This document shows positions 1-9,559 of a stretch of 45,681 nt of DNA, piece after piece. The position numbers and the translations under genes were made by a program. Below the pieces are notes generated by a model. That model saw only the letters and a program-made list of their open reading frames with translations, was not told the DNA's origin and searched no databases. Each line of letters opens with the position of its first letter. Positions within the stretch are counted from its first letter, which is position 1. The DNA is from Streptococcus suis 10581 (GTDB lineage: Bacteria > Bacillota > Bacilli > Lactobacillales > Streptococcaceae): assembly GCA_000440235.1 (NCBI GenBank), contig ALKQ01000060.1, positions 1 to 45,681 of the forward strand, in the 5' to 3' direction.

Positions 1-43
1 ATGTTGTGCAGTTTTCTCAAAGTAACTTCTGGAAGGACGGGAA
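1..43 (-). other. Edge of window, downstream of the acetyltransferase gene
   Basis: These bases follow the acetyltransferase stop codon on the minus strand and run off the window. One minus-strand frame stays open to the edge, but I see no convincing start codon in it. In other streptococci the next gene here is usually mltG, the endolytic transglycosylase, so this may be its leader or first codons. That rests on synteny only. Confidence 0.25.
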
Positions 44-544
44 CTAGAACTTACTTTGAGAATTTACCTTCCAGTACATATCACTCCACCTTTGTCCTCC
101 AAAGTGCGACAAGGAGGGGCCAAAGTCTTCAAACTGGTTCATTTCATAGTAGCCAATCAAATACTCCTTACAGGTTAGAGCAATGCCTTCAAATCCTCCC
201 GCTAAAGCCACTTCTTTTATGGCTGCCAACAAAAGAGTTCCCACTCCCTGTCCCTTATAGGTATCCGCTACGGAGAGACTGGCAATAGCTAGGTGACCGC
301 CTGTCGGCATGTCACTCTCTGTCAAGTAAAAAATATCGTCTGTAACAGTCTGCGAAACAGAGGGACAGGATAATAAATATCCTGCTATTTCCCCATCGTG
401 TTCCATTATTAAACAGGTTTTACTCAAAGCATTCAGATAAATGGCAAGAACAGACTCAGCTATCCGTTCCTCTTTAGAAAAATTGGCATTTTCAATCAAA
501 ACAACTTGTTCTAAATCCGAAGGAGTAGCAAAACGAATTTCCAT
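44..544 (-). CDS. GNAT family N-acetyltransferase
   Basis: Predicted GNAT acetyltransferase of 166 aa that would transfer an acetyl group from acetyl-CoA to an unknown amine. The family's acetyl-CoA loop is visible as ASLSVADTYKGQGVGTLLLA, with the Q/R-x-x-G-x-G/A type signature GQGVG. The C-terminal part (GFEGIALTCKEYLIGYYE) matches the usual final strand and helix, including the Tyr-rich YY of the fold. The ATG at 542-544 is chosen because GGGAG lies just upstream; the frame stays open further upstream but that stretch overlaps the end of murC in another frame. It lies 55 bp after murC and is probably co-transcribed. Its substrate cannot be told from sequence. The same gene follows murC in pneumococcus. 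Confidence 0.85.
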   Translation of the reverse strand: MEIRFATPSDLEQVVLIENANFSKEERIAESVLAIYLNALSKTCLIMEHDGEIAGYLLSCPSVSQTVTDDIFYLTESDMPTGGHLAIASLSVADTYKGQGVGTLLLAAIKEVALAGGFEGIALTCKEYLIGYYEMNQFEDFGPSLSHFGGQRWSDMYWKVNSQSKF

Positions 545-599
545 AATTTTCTCCCTTATATAGCGGAAAAACAGGGGCCATAGGCCTCCGTCTTTCTTT

Positions 600-1931
600 T
601 TATTGGACGTTATTTGTAAGATTTGACAAGAGTCTTTCGAAGGAATATTCATAGGACTGAATATCACCAGCTCCCATAAATACATATACTGCATTGTCAT
701 GGTCTAAAAGTGGTGAAGTGTTTTCAACTGTAACAAGTCCACCTCTTTTGTTGATTTTAGCCGCCAAATCTTCTACCTTAACCTGACCATTGTCTGTTTC
801 ACGCGCTGAGCCATAAATTTGAGCAAGGTAAACTGCATCTGCTCCATTCAAAGCATCTGCAAACTCATCGAGAAGCGCAATGGTACGAGTGAATGTATGT
901 GGTTGGAAGATGGCTACCAACTCCTTGCTAGGATACTTCTGACGTGCCGCATCAATGGTTGCAATGATTTCCGTTGGATGGTGAGCAAAGTCATCAATGA
1001 TAACAGTATCATTGACAATTTTCTCCGTAAAGCGACGTTTGACACCTCCAAATGTTTTCAAGTGTTCTGCAACCAGTTGCAAATCAAATCCAGCAATATA
1101 GAGATTGGCAATAACAGCTGTTGCATTCATCACATTATGCTTACCAAAGGTTGGAATTTGGAATTCTCCCAACTCTTCTTCACCATGACGAACTTTGAAT
1201 TGTGAACCACTTGTAGAAGGCTTCAAGTCATAGGCAACAAAATCATTATTGTCTTCCAAGCCATAATAGTAAATTGGAGCATTTGCCGTGATACGACGAA
1301 GTTGCTCATCTTCACCAAAAACGAAGAGAGCTTTTTTTACTTGCTTCGCATAATCATTGAAAGCATTGAAAACATCCTCTAGACTAGTGAAATAATCTGG
1401 ATGGTCAAAATCAATATTGGTAATGATGCTGTATTCAGGATGGTATGGGGCAAAGTGACGTTCGTATTCATCGGATTCGAACACAAAATACTGAGCATTT
1501 GCCGAACCGCGACCAGTACCATCACCAATCAAGAAGGAAGTATCTGTGATATTGCGCATAACATGTGCCAATAATCCCGTTGTAGAGGTCTTACCATGGG
1601 CACCAGCAACACCGAGGCTCGTAAAACCTTTCATAAATTCACCTAGAAATTCATGGTAACGTTTGTAGGTATAGCCCTGGGCATCAGCATAAGCGATTTC
1701 CACATTGTTATCTGGACGAAAAGCATTACCAGCAATCAATTCAACATCTGCTGTAATATTTTTCTCATCAAACGGTAAAATCTGAATCCCAGCTTGTTCA
1801 AGCCCGCGTTGTGTAAAGTAGTATTTCTCTACATCACTACCTTGAACCTTATGCCCCATTTGATGCAACATAAGAGCAAGCGCGCTCATACCTGATCCCT
1901 TAATTCCGATAAAATGATAGGTTTTTGTCAT
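600..1931 (-). CDS. murC: UDP-N-acetylmuramate--L-alanine ligase MurC
   Basis: MurC (443 aa) adds L-alanine to UDP-N-acetylmuramate with ATP, the first amino-acid step of peptidoglycan stem-peptide synthesis in the cytoplasm. The N-terminal Rossmann motif [17 protein letters not shown] binds the UDP-sugar. The Mur-ligase P-loop is [16 protein letters not shown] near residue 110. The central metal-binding stretch [16 protein letters not shown] and the C-terminal [11 protein letters not shown] motif are both typical of MurC rather than MurD/E/F. Length is normal for the family. The start ATG is separated by one base from the stop codon of the upstream gene, so translation is probably coupled. 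The gene order (SNF2 helicase, unknown protein, murC, acetyltransferase) is conserved in streptococci. Confidence 0.97.
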   Translation of the reverse strand: MTKTYHFIGIKGSGMSALALMLHQMGHKVQGSDVEKYYFTQRGLEQAGIQILPFDEKNITADVELIAGNAFRPDNNVEIAYADAQGYTYKRYHEFLGEFMKGFTSLGVAGAHGKTSTTGLLAHVMRNITDTSFLIGDGTGRGSANAQYFVFESDEYERHFAPYHPEYSIITNIDFDHPDYFTSLEDVFNAFNDYAKQVKKALFVFGEDEQLRRITANAPIYYYGLEDNNDFVAYDLKPSTSGSQFKVRHGEEELGEFQIPTFGKHNVMNATAVIANLYIAGFDLQLVAEHLKTFGGVKRRFTEKIVNDTVIIDDFAHHPTEIIATIDAARQKYPSKELVAIFQPHTFTRTIALLDEFADALNGADAVYLAQIYGSARETDNGQVKVEDLAAKINKRGGLVTVENTSPLLDHDNAVYVFMGAGDIQSYEYSFERLLSNLTNNVQ

Positions 1932-1932
1932 G

Positions 1933-2595
1933 TTATTCCTCTTCTATATGTGTCAAATTCAATTCTTGTGCCACTTGGCGATCTCGTTGTTGTCTGCGCT
2001 CAGGATAATTGTAAACCTGACTCTTTCTTAAAAAGTCATACGAATTTTTCTTTATAACCTGCTCCTGTTCTCTATCTTCTTTCTTCAAAGAATAGACAGC
2101 TGGCATATCAGCGAGAATATAGTCTGTCTGACGTAGGTTGTCCGCCAAACGTGTCAACCGACCTGCCTTAGATTCAGTTGTTGAAACGACAGGAGGTTTC
2201 ACCACAACTTTAGCTGGTGCTGGTTTTTCATCTCTTAAGTAGGTTGCTGATCGTTTTTTCTTCAAGTCTTCTCTAGCCTGTTCGCGAGCCAACTGCCCCT
2301 GTGTTTTCACTGGAGAAGGCTTCGCTTTAGTCAGTTGCTGAAGGCGTTCCTTGCGAGAATAATGGCTTGGCTTAGCTTCAAACAGAGGAGGCAGGAGCTC
2401 ATCTTCCGTTTGTGCTACTGGTTTTGCCGACGCAACTCGCTGTGAATCGGTAGACCAGCTAAATTCCTTTTCTTGATAAGGTCCCCTGATATTGCTAATC
2501 AGGTCGCTCTCATCATATAAACTCATAATTGGATTTTCTCCAACTAGTACCTCATCATCTGCGACTAGTGGAAATCTATTTTCATGTCTAATCAT
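1933..2595 (-). CDS. Conserved streptococcal protein of unknown function, largely disordered
   Basis: This 220-aa protein has no recognisable enzymatic domain. It is rich in Lys, Arg, Gln and Glu, with low-complexity Ala/Pro/Val stretches in the middle (residues about 65-145) and no signal peptide or membrane segment. Only short parts near the two ends look able to fold, for example the C-terminal [17 protein letters not shown]. The ATG at 2593-2595 has a GGATGA ribosome site a few bases upstream. The stop codon sits one base before the murC start, so the gene is most likely an operon partner of murC. A protein in the same place occurs in pneumococcus, also without known function. A role in cell-wall synthesis or division is a guess from position only. 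Confidence 0.8.
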   Translation of the reverse strand: MIRHENRFPLVADDEVLVGENPIMSLYDESDLISNIRGPYQEKEFSWSTDSQRVASAKPVAQTEDELLPPLFEAKPSHYSRKERLQQLTKAKPSPVKTQGQLAREQAREDLKKKRSATYLRDEKPAPAKVVVKPPVVSTTESKAGRLTRLADNLRQTDYILADMPAVYSLKKEDREQEQVIKKNSYDFLRKSQVYNYPERRQQRDRQVAQELNLTHIEEE

Positions 2596-2616
2596 AAGTC
2601 ATCCTTTCGAACCCTT

Positions 2617-2625
2617 ATTATACCA
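2617..2625 (-). promoter_or_regulatory. Extended -10 promoter for the unknown gene and murC
   Basis: On the minus strand a TGG precedes a perfect TATAAT, giving an extended -10 element about 25 bases upstream of the ATG at 2595. No good -35 box is present, as often seen with extended -10 promoters. Visible in sequence only. Confidence 0.5.
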
Positions 2626-2673
2626 TACTTAGGCCTTATTTCCTAATTCTACGCTGAGTCAACTGATTCCATA

Positions 2674-5600
2674 TCACTCAATCCCTAAAATCTCACGAAT
2701 ATCCTCAACCGTCAAATTCGCTCGGCTTTCATTGCCATCAAGGACTGTTTTGACAAGGTTCTTTTTATTTTCTTGTAATTCTTGAATCTTCTCTTCGATT
2801 GTCCCTCTAGTAATCAGGCGATAGCATTCAACCTTTTCAGTCTGCCCCATGCGATGAGCTCGACTGATAGCCTGAGCTTCCACGGCAGGATTCCACCAAA
2901 GATCGACTAGGATGACAGTGTCTGCACCTGTCAAATTCAAGCCAACACCACCTGCTTTCAAGGAAATGAGAAAGGCATCTCGACTTCCTGCATTGAAGGC
3001 CTGTGTCATTTCTTGGCGTTGGTTAGCAGGTGTTGAACCAGTCAAAGTATAGGATGTCATCCCAATTTCTACCAGCTGTTCTTCTATTTTTTCCAGCATA
3101 TTTCTGAATTGGGAGAATATCAAGACCCTGTGTTCACCTTCTTTTAGTTGCAAGAGTAATTCTTTCAAACTATTAAGTTTGCCACTCTCACCACTAAACT
3201 CTTCCATGAAAAGGCTGGGGGTATCGCAGATTTGACGTAAGCGAGTAATTCCTGATAGGATTTCTATCTTGCTACGATTGATTTGAGCATCATCTGCGCC
3301 AGCTATTTGAGTCCGCATTTGTTGAAGCTGGGCTAGGTAGATGGCTTTTTGTTCATCTGTTAGTTCATTAAGTACATTGACTTCTATCAAATCAGGCAAT
3401 TCCTGAAGAACGTCTTCCTTATGACGTCTGAGAACGAAGGGTTGAATGGTCCGCGCAATGTCCTTGACTGCTAATTTACCGAAGTCTTGTTTGCCTGGCA
3501 ATAAACCTGGTAAGACAATTTGGAAAATGGACCAGAGTTCCGTCAAATGGTTTTCAATCGGCGTACCTGAGAGGGCAAAGCAATTCCCAACCTCAAACTC
3601 ACGCAGGAGCTGTGCAATCTTAGATTGGGCATTCTTCATGACCTGCGCCTCATCTAAAATGAGGTAGTCAAAGCGTTCCTGTTTATAGAGTGCAACATCC
3701 TGTCTGAAGGATGGATAGGAGGTAACTAGGACTTGGTGACCATTGGCAATGATCTCTTCACGCTGTTCCTTGTTTCCATGAACAACTGCCACATCTAAAC
3801 CTGGAGCAAACCGCTTGCACTCATCTAACCAGTTATAAATCAGGCTAGACGGTGCCAATATTAAAACTTTGGAATCTTTTGTCATCCGACTGGACAGAAA
3901 GGCGATAGTTTGCAAGGTCTTTCCAAGCCCCATGTCGTCAGCTAAAATTCCACCAAAACCATACGTATCCAGCATAGTCAACCACTTAAGCCCTGTCTGC
4001 TGATAATCCCTAAGCGACGTTGTTACTTCCGCATCAGGAAGCGGGAACAAATCTGGCTGAGCTAGATAGCTTGCCATTTCCTCAAATTCCTTGGAGAAAC
4101 TGACTTGGTTGAATTGTGACAAGGATTGAGCCAATTGGTAACCGGCAAGAGCATGGACTTGTACCTGCCCTTCCTTACCATGACGGGCCCGCAGATAGAT
4201 TAGAGTTTGACTGATTTTCTTGGTTTCCTCATCAAAAACAAATACCTTACCGCTCGGGCTAGTATAGTGGTCCTCTTGATTCAGCAAGGCTGTAATCGCC
4301 TGATCGATTTCAGATTGTTCAATACCTGATAAGTCAAACGAAATATCCAAAAGTGAGCCGTTACGCACAATTTCTAATTGAGGTTTGGCTTCAATATATA
4401 AATCCTGGAGCTTTTCTACTAGATGAACCTGCCCCATTTTTTGTAATATAGGCAATTGTTGTTGGAAAAATGGATAGAGCTCCTGCTGACTAAGAGCCGC
4501 TCTCTGGGCATGATATGTCCCCCTAAAGCCAGCTAAACGAATAGCCTGATAGACCCTCTCCAAATGTTGGAAATGGCTGGCAAAAGGCAGGAGAGCCAGA
4601 TCCTCTTCACTCCTTACCTTACGTCCATCAAAATCCAAAACCAATTGGAGTGATAAACTTTCATTTGCCTCCATCTGAATATGAAATTCTGGCTTGAAAT
4701 CATGAATGATGAAGCGTTTAGGTGCCTTAACAGTCCCAATTGTCTGCAAATCCAGCAAGCTTAAAGCCAGACGATTTTGGTCAGGGAAATCCACCTGCAC
4801 TTTTCTCAAACCTGATTCGGTTGGAACAAGTTCGGAAATTTGGTAAATCAGATGTTCTTGATGGCGATTGACACTATAAACCGTGCCATTTACTAAGAGA
4901 TAGCGCCCATGAAAAAGAGGTCGGACTGTTTTTTCGTGAATAACCATTTCAATCATCTGCGTGTGAACGGTCACCTCAAAATGATAGAGCCCCTCCTCCC
5001 CTGTCAACGGAAGAACCATCAAGGAGGAATAGGACTGCTGTTGATAAGAAAAGTTAAAATGTTCTAGCTGATTTAACAGCTCCACCCCCTCCTCAAAATA
5101 GGCTTGTGGCAGACGAAAATGTCGTCCAAAATGAGTAAGAATATCCGAATCTATACCAACTTTCTCTGGTACCAAGGCCCAGAGAAAATCCAGAAGAGCC
5201 TGACTTGGTTCATCAAAATTTTCATAAGTAACTTGCTCATAATAATTTTTACCTATCTGATAGTGACCGTTGGCTTTCACAATGCGCAAAAAAGCTCCGA
5301 TGTCCCGCACAATGTACGAACGTGTATCTGGCAAGCGAGTAATTTTCAAGGTCCAATCTATCTGACGATCATAAGGCAATAAGCTCCCTTCAACTGATAA
5401 CTGATACTTAAGCCCCAGCTCAGGTTCTGGCCGCAAAATTTCATCTAAAAAGAGACCGCCAAAATAAGTCCGACGGACGGTTTCCTTATGTTGTTCACCA
5501 TCTTCTTTCAAAGACTGCTTCATATCCTTGCCTGAGACATCATTTTTTAAATAATACTCCGTAGCTGCCAAATGCTGACAGTAACCCTTGCTTTGAAACA

Positions 5601-5766
5601 AGTGACAACTACACTGCAAATCACTATCCTCGTCGCTGTAAACAAAACGTTCTCCAGCAATATCCAGCACCATCTTTCCATTCTCACTCTGAAGAACAGT
5701 CAGTTTTCCAGCCTCGTACAAATCAATTCCTTCTTGGCGAATCCGCCCTGGCATCATGCGACCCAT
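2674..5766 (-). CDS. SNF2-family DEAD/DEAH helicase with SWIM zinc finger
   Basis: A 1030-aa Swi2/Snf2-type ATPase, a superfamily II DNA translocase. The N-terminus carries a SWIM zinc finger (C52-x-C54 ... C63-x-H65). An all-beta/helical bacterial SNF2 region fills residues to about 560. The motor follows: Walker A in DDMGLGKTLQT, the DEAQ box in ILDEAQVMKN, motif III SGTPIENH, motif V LKAGGVGLNLTGADTV and motif VI QAISRAHRMGQ. A TTG lies 7 codons upstream, but I chose the ATG at 5764-5766 because AAAGGAG sits six bases before it. The product probably remodels DNA or DNA-bound proteins such as RNA polymerase; its exact role in streptococci is not established. It sits between an extended -10 promoter and the murC group and is conserved there. 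Confidence 0.92.
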   Translation of the reverse strand: MGRMMPGRIRQEGIDLYEAGKLTVLQSENGKMVLDIAGERFVYSDEDSDLQCSCHLFQSKGYCQHLAATEYYLKNDVSGKDMKQSLKEDGEQHKETVRRTYFGGLFLDEILRPEPELGLKYQLSVEGSLLPYDRQIDWTLKITRLPDTRSYIVRDIGAFLRIVKANGHYQIGKNYYEQVTYENFDEPSQALLDFLWALVPEKVGIDSDILTHFGRHFRLPQAYFEEGVELLNQLEHFNFSYQQQSYSSLMVLPLTGEEGLYHFEVTVHTQMIEMVIHEKTVRPLFHGRYLLVNGTVYSVNRHQEHLIYQISELVPTESGLRKVQVDFPDQNRLALSLLDLQTIGTVKAPKRFIIHDFKPEFHIQMEANESLSLQLVLDFDGRKVRSEEDLALLPFASHFQHLERVYQAIRLAGFRGTYHAQRAALSQQELYPFFQQQLPILQKMGQVHLVEKLQDLYIEAKPQLEIVRNGSLLDISFDLSGIEQSEIDQAITALLNQEDHYTSPSGKVFVFDEETKKISQTLIYLRARHGKEGQVQVHALAGYQLAQSLSQFNQVSFSKEFEEMASYLAQPDLFPLPDAEVTTSLRDYQQTGLKWLTMLDTYGFGGILADDMGLGKTLQTIAFLSSRMTKDSKVLILAPSSLIYNWLDECKRFAPGLDVAVVHGNKEQREEIIANGHQVLVTSYPSFRQDVALYKQERFDYLILDEAQVMKNAQSKIAQLLREFEVGNCFALSGTPIENHLTELWSIFQIVLPGLLPGKQDFGKLAVKDIARTIQPFVLRRHKEDVLQELPDLIEVNVLNELTDEQKAIYLAQLQQMRTQIAGADDAQINRSKIEILSGITRLRQICDTPSLFMEEFSGESGKLNSLKELLLQLKEGEHRVLIFSQFRNMLEKIEEQLVEIGMTSYTLTGSTPANQRQEMTQAFNAGSRDAFLISLKAGGVGLNLTGADTVILVDLWWNPAVEAQAISRAHRMGQTEKVECYRLITRGTIEEKIQELQENKKNLVKTVLDGNESRANLTVEDIREILGIE

Positions 5767-5834
5767 TCTAACTCCTTTATCCTTCAACCAATCATCAGCT
5801 CTTCTGTAAAATATATCTAAAATATTATCTTTTC

Positions 5835-5843
5835 ATTATAGCA
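5835..5843 (-). promoter_or_regulatory. Extended -10 promoter for the SNF2 helicase gene
   Basis: TGC followed directly by TATAAT on the minus strand, about 70 bases upstream of the helicase ATG. The -35 region is AT-rich with no clear match. This is the best promoter candidate in the 138-bp gap. Confidence 0.5.
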
Positions 5844-5875
5844 TATTTTCAATTTGAATTGTTTAAATAGGTATC

Positions 5876-5902
5876 AAAAAACACCAGCTGGTAAACTGGT
5901 GT
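5876..5902 (-). terminator. Rho-independent terminator after the membrane-protein pair
   Basis: A 7-bp stem (ACACCAG with CTGGTGT) around an 8-base loop, followed on the minus strand by a run of T. It lies directly after the stop codon of the gene ending at 5905 and separates that pair from the helicase gene. Confidence 0.8.
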
Positions 5903-5904
5903 CT

Positions 5905-6213
5905 CTAATGAATAGCTAAATAATAAATCGTTGCTTGCCACATTTTCAAGATTGTTTTTCCGCTTTTCCAAAACCAAAATAGAGCAAATAGCAGGAAAAC
6001 AACTGCCACTACTACGTTAATCAAGCCTTTTCCATCCAAGAAAAACTTGAAAAAGAAGACAGTCACACAAGTAAGCAAGGTAAGGAGTGAGACATGAATC
6101 AGAACTCCCAACCAGCCCAGCCAATAGCGAATTCCAAAGGGAGGGTGTTTCTTTTCATCGAAGTCTGCTAGACCAGTCAAAAACTCAACTAGCAACTCAC
6201 CAAAAAATTCCAT
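5905..6213 (-). CDS. Small membrane protein, second of a tandem paralogous pair
   Basis: A 102-aa protein with about two to three hydrophobic segments, after a short N-terminal region (EFFGELLVEFLTGLADFDEK). The segment PFGIRYWLGWLG is nearly the same as PFGLRYWLGVGA in its upstream neighbour, and both continue with two hydrophobic helices and a basic tail. The two therefore look like products of a tandem duplication. A GGAAG ribosome site precedes the ATG, and only one base separates the gene from its neighbour. I do not recognise the family; a role cannot be assigned. Confidence 0.7.
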   Translation of the reverse strand: MEFFGELLVEFLTGLADFDEKKHPPFGIRYWLGWLGVLIHVSLLTLLTCVTVFFFKFFLDGKGLINVVVAVVFLLFALFWFWKSGKTILKMWQATIYYLAIH

Positions 6214-6214
6214 A

Positions 6215-6553
6215 CTAGACTTCCTTTCTCAGCTGTCGGTAATACTTGGTTCGTCGAATCATCATCTTGATAGCCTTAAAGGAAAGTAAGGTTAGCATAC
6301 TAGCCACGAATAGACAAAAAAGGAATATCACAACCAATGGCTGTTTATACTGATTATAAACCATAATTGAACCACCAGTAAAGGCGATAAAATAGGATGC
6401 CAAAGTCACAAAATTGAGCCATATACAAGCCCCAACCCCCAGCCAATATCGAAGACCGAAAGGCTTATACTGACTGTCTTCATAAAATACAAGAAAAAAT
6501 GATGAAAAAGAAAGCAATATCAAAAAAGAACGCCAAATCGGAACCGCTACCAT
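6215..6553 (-). CDS. Small membrane protein, first of a tandem paralogous pair
   Basis: A 112-aa protein with three probable membrane helices: one at the N-terminus (SFLILLSFSSFFLVF) and two after the shared KPFGLRYWLG motif. The C-terminus is basic (MIRRTKYYRQLRKEV), suggesting a cytoplasmic tail. The start is well supported by GGAGGTG eight bases before the ATG. It is followed after a single base by a shorter paralogue, and the pair ends in a terminator, so they form their own transcription unit. No function can be assigned from sequence. Confidence 0.7.
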   Translation of the reverse strand: MVAVPIWRSFLILLSFSSFFLVFYEDSQYKPFGLRYWLGVGACIWLNFVTLASYFIAFTGGSIMVYNQYKQPLVVIFLFCLFVASMLTLLSFKAIKMMIRRTKYYRQLRKEV

Positions 6554-6601
6554 ACCAACACCTCCAAGTCCATTCTAGCATATTTACGAATAGGTGCAAA
6601 G

Positions 6602-6622
6602 AAAAAAGAGGTTGCCCTCTTT
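6602..6622 (-). terminator. Terminator of der
   Basis: A 7-bp stem (AAAGAGG with CCTCTTT) followed on the minus strand by a run of T. The der stop codon (TAA, 6621-6623) overlaps the 5' arm of the stem in the transcript. Confidence 0.75.
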
Positions 6623-7931
6623 ATTTCCGTTTTCGTGCAATCAGATGAATCGGTGTTCCTTCAAATACAAAGGCCTTGCGGATTTGATTTTCCAAGAAAC
6701 GCATATAGGAGAAGTGCATGAGCTCTTCTTCGTTGACAAAGACCACAAAGGTCGGTGGTTTGGTCGCAACCTGAGTCGCGTAGAAAATCTTGAGACGTTT
6801 GCCCTTGTCGGTCGGCGTCGGGTTAATAGCAATGGCGTCCATGATAACATCGTTGAGAACAGCCGATGGAATACGGGTATTCTGACTTTCACTGATAGCC
6901 TTGATCATCTCAGGCAACTTATGCAAGCGTTGTTTGGTCAAGGCTGACACAAAGATAATCGGTGCGTAAGACAAGTATTGGAACTGGTCACGAATATCGT
7001 CTTCCCACTGCTTCATGGTATGGTTGTCTTTTTCAAGCGTGTCCCACTTGTTGACTACGATAATCATCCCCTTACCAGCTTCATGGGCAAAACCTGCGAT
7101 GCGTTTGTCATACTCACGGATACCTTCTTCGGCATTGATAACCATCAATATGACATCTGAGCGTTCAATGGCACGCATGGCACGCATGACAGAGTATTTC
7201 TCCGTATTCTCATAGACCTTACCAGACTTGCGCATTCCTGCAGTGTCAATCATAGTAAACTCTTGACCTTCAGGGTCTGTAAAGTGCGTATCAATAGCAT
7301 CACGAGTCGTTCCAGCAACAGGCGACGCAATCACGCGCTCTTCACCCAAAATAGCGTTAATCAAACTGGATTTACCAACGTTTGGACGACCAATCAAGCT
7401 GAACTTGATAATATCTGGATTTTCTTCTGCTTCCTGAGCTGGTAGGTTTTCAATGATAGCGTCCAAGACATCCCCTGTTCCGATACCGTGTACAGAAGAT
7501 ACAGGATAAGGATCTCCAAGACCAAGCGAATAGAAATCGTAGATGTCATTCCGCATTTCAGGGTTATCGACTTTATTGACAACCAAAATAACTGGTTTGT
7601 TTGTCTTATAAAGAATACGCGATACATACTCATCCGCATCTGTCACACCTTCCTTGCCTGATACAACAAAGACGATAACGTCCGCTTCATCCATGGCAAT
7701 CTCAGCCTGATGCTTGATTTGCTCCATGAAAGGTGCATCCACATCATCAATACCGCCTGTATCAATCAAGGAAAACTTGCGGTTGAGCCACTCACCAGTA
7801 GCATAAATACGGTCGCGGGTCACACCTTCCACGTCTTCTACGATAGAAATACGTTCCCCCGCAATACGGTTAAATAGTGTTGATTTACCAACATTGGGAC
7901 GTCCAACGATGGCGATAGTTGGTAGAGCCAT
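6621..7931 (-). CDS. der: Ribosome biogenesis GTPase Der (EngA)
   Basis: Der is an essential GTPase with two consecutive G domains that helps assemble the 50S ribosomal subunit. Length is 436 aa, as usual. The first G domain has P-loop [11 protein letters not shown] near residue 9, DTGG, and the NKVD specificity motif. The second repeats [11 protein letters not shown] near residue 181, DTAGM and NKWD. The C-terminal KH-like domain ends in the basic tail ARKRK. The stop codon lies inside the arm of its terminator. It is the last gene of the nrdR-dnaB-dnaI-nitroreductase-der run; a 18-base gap separates it from the nitroreductase gene downstream-to-upstream, so co-transcription is likely. Confidence 0.98.
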   Translation of the reverse strand: MALPTIAIVGRPNVGKSTLFNRIAGERISIVEDVEGVTRDRIYATGEWLNRKFSLIDTGGIDDVDAPFMEQIKHQAEIAMDEADVIVFVVSGKEGVTDADEYVSRILYKTNKPVILVVNKVDNPEMRNDIYDFYSLGLGDPYPVSSVHGIGTGDVLDAIIENLPAQEAEENPDIIKFSLIGRPNVGKSSLINAILGEERVIASPVAGTTRDAIDTHFTDPEGQEFTMIDTAGMRKSGKVYENTEKYSVMRAMRAIERSDVILMVINAEEGIREYDKRIAGFAHEAGKGMIIVVNKWDTLEKDNHTMKQWEDDIRDQFQYLSYAPIIFVSALTKQRLHKLPEMIKAISESQNTRIPSAVLNDVIMDAIAINPTPTDKGKRLKIFYATQVATKPPTFVVFVNEEELMHFSYMRFLENQIRKAFVFEGTPIHLIARKRK

Positions 7932-7949
7932 AGCTCCTCCTCTTCTAGT

Positions 7950-8663
7950 TTACAATAATTTATTTTTTTCTAATACAGCCCTCGTTTCAGGCTGCTCTGG
8001 CTGACCAAACTGGGCAACCATACGCTCAGACCAGGTTTCTGTCTGACGGGCACCTGCATAGGCTGTCTGAACTTGGTCGTAGGCTTGGATTACTTCCACG
8101 CCTTGCTCCACATATTCTTCCTGAAAGACAATGGTTTCACTTGCCAAACGTGGTTTGACAGGATGTTTTTGGGCTGGTCGACCCAGGGCAATGCAGAAAA
8201 TTGGATAGGTATAATCTGGCAAGTTGAACAGCTCTGCTATTGCCAAGGCCTTATGGCGAATCATACCGATAAAGACCCCGCCGTAGCCCAGACTTTCAGC
8301 TGCTAAAAGGGCATTTTGCCCTGCTAGGCTCGCATCAACAGAAGAAATCAGGAGATTCTCTGTTCCTTTGGCATCAAAGTCTGAACCATGGAGTTGAGCC
8401 GCCTTGCTGGCACGATTATGGTCGCCCACAAAAACCAGAATAGCCTGAGCCTGTAAAATAGCTGGCTGAGGCACCAAATCATAGAGAGCCTGTTTTTTCT
8501 CCTCCGACTGCACCACAATGATGGAATAAGACTGGAAATTCTTCCAGCTAGACGCAGCTCGCCCAGCTGAAATAATTGCTTGCAAATGTTCCGCCTCAAT
8601 GGGCTCTTCCGTAAAACGACGGACGGAAGTATGGTTCAACATCAAATCAATGGTTTCGTTCAT
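7950..8663 (-). CDS. Nitroreductase-family FMN-dependent oxidoreductase
   Basis: A 237-aa flavoprotein of the nitroreductase/FRP type, resembling NfrA-like NADPH oxidoreductases. The N-terminus NHTSVRRFTEEPIEAEHLQ carries the conserved S-x-R-x-F/Y FMN-phosphate motif. Further family features are SAGRAASSWKNFQSYSI and the Gly-rich GYGGVFIGMIRH region. Such enzymes reduce flavins, quinones or nitro compounds with NAD(P)H; the natural substrate is unknown here. The start ATG overlaps the dnaI stop codon in an ATGA arrangement, so translation is coupled to dnaI. Presence of this enzyme between dnaI and der looks incidental to their functions. Confidence 0.88.
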   Translation of the reverse strand: MNETIDLMLNHTSVRRFTEEPIEAEHLQAIISAGRAASSWKNFQSYSIIVVQSEEKKQALYDLVPQPAILQAQAILVFVGDHNRASKAAQLHGSDFDAKGTENLLISSVDASLAGQNALLAAESLGYGGVFIGMIRHKALAIAELFNLPDYTYPIFCIALGRPAQKHPVKPRLASETIVFQEEYVEQGVEVIQAYDQVQTAYAGARQTETWSERMVAQFGQPEQPETRAVLEKNKLL

Positions 8664-9559
8664 CGGCGGTTATTTCCTTTCAAATGCAAATCGCGAGCCA
8701 GATAGCGAATCCGCTCCATTACCCGTTTGGCCTGCCAGGTCTCATCACCAGACTTACCAGAGGCGAAATGACGCTCCAAATCATCAAAGGAGAAATTGGA
8801 GGTAAAGAAGGTCGGCAGATTTTCCTGCATGCGGTATTGTAGAATGACCTGCAGCACATCGTCACGTACCCAAGGACTATGTTGCTCCGCTCCGATGTCA
8901 TCTAGCACCAAGACCTGAGCCATCTTGATTTCATCAATTCGCTCCTTGACAGAACCATCTTTGATGGCATTTTTTATGTCTACCACAAAGGTTGGATAAT
9001 GGAGCATAGTGGTTGATTGAAGATGGGTCTTGGACAAAAGATTGGCTAAATAAGCCATCAAATAACTTTTTCCAATACCGAAATTGCCATAGATGTAAAG
9101 CCCTTTTGGTTTTTCCTCAAATCGTTTGACAAAATCTGCAATAGCCAGCATGACTTCCACACGATTTTCATCACTCTTATCAATATCCGCCACTGTTACA
9201 TTCTTCAAACTCGCAGGCATATTGATGAGCTGGATACGGTTCTTGATTGCTTCCAAACGACGGTATTCGACCAATTCTTCTGTTTCAAGATAGGAAACAT
9301 CCGCATAGCCCTCATTCATAACCAAAACAGGTTGATACCCCTTGGCAATATAGGATTCATCCTGCTTGACAAAGAGGTCGCGCTGACTGATATATTCCAA
9401 AAACTTAGAAATGGAGAGGGTGATTTCCTGCTGGGTCAAACCTTCTTTTTTGATAAAAGCAGCGACTTCAGGATCACTCACTATCTCCTGATAGAGTTGC
9501 TGATAAGATTTTGGACTTGGATTGGTTGTTTGCGACAACCTGTCTTGAACTGATTTCAT
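8660..9559 (-). CDS. dnaI: Primosomal protein DnaI, helicase loader
   Basis: DnaI (299 aa) is the AAA+ ATPase that loads the replicative helicase DnaC onto DNA during initiation and restart. The N-terminal helicase-interaction domain covers roughly residues 1-100. The AAA+ core has Walker A GNFGIGKSYLM near residue 165, Walker B VLVLDDIGAE near 225, and sensor/Arg-finger regions after that (FFTSNFSFDD, RVMERIRYLA). The start overlaps the dnaB stop (TGATG) and the stop overlaps the nitroreductase start (ATGA). This coupling with dnaB fits their shared role at the primosome. Confidence 0.97.
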   Translation of the reverse strand: MKSVQDRLSQTTNPSPKSYQQLYQEIVSDPEVAAFIKKEGLTQQEITLSISKFLEYISQRDLFVKQDESYIAKGYQPVLVMNEGYADVSYLETEELVEYRRLEAIKNRIQLINMPASLKNVTVADIDKSDENRVEVMLAIADFVKRFEEKPKGLYIYGNFGIGKSYLMAYLANLLSKTHLQSTTMLHYPTFVVDIKNAIKDGSVKERIDEIKMAQVLVLDDIGAEQHSPWVRDDVLQVILQYRMQENLPTFFTSNFSFDDLERHFASGKSGDETWQAKRVMERIRYLARDLHLKGNNRR

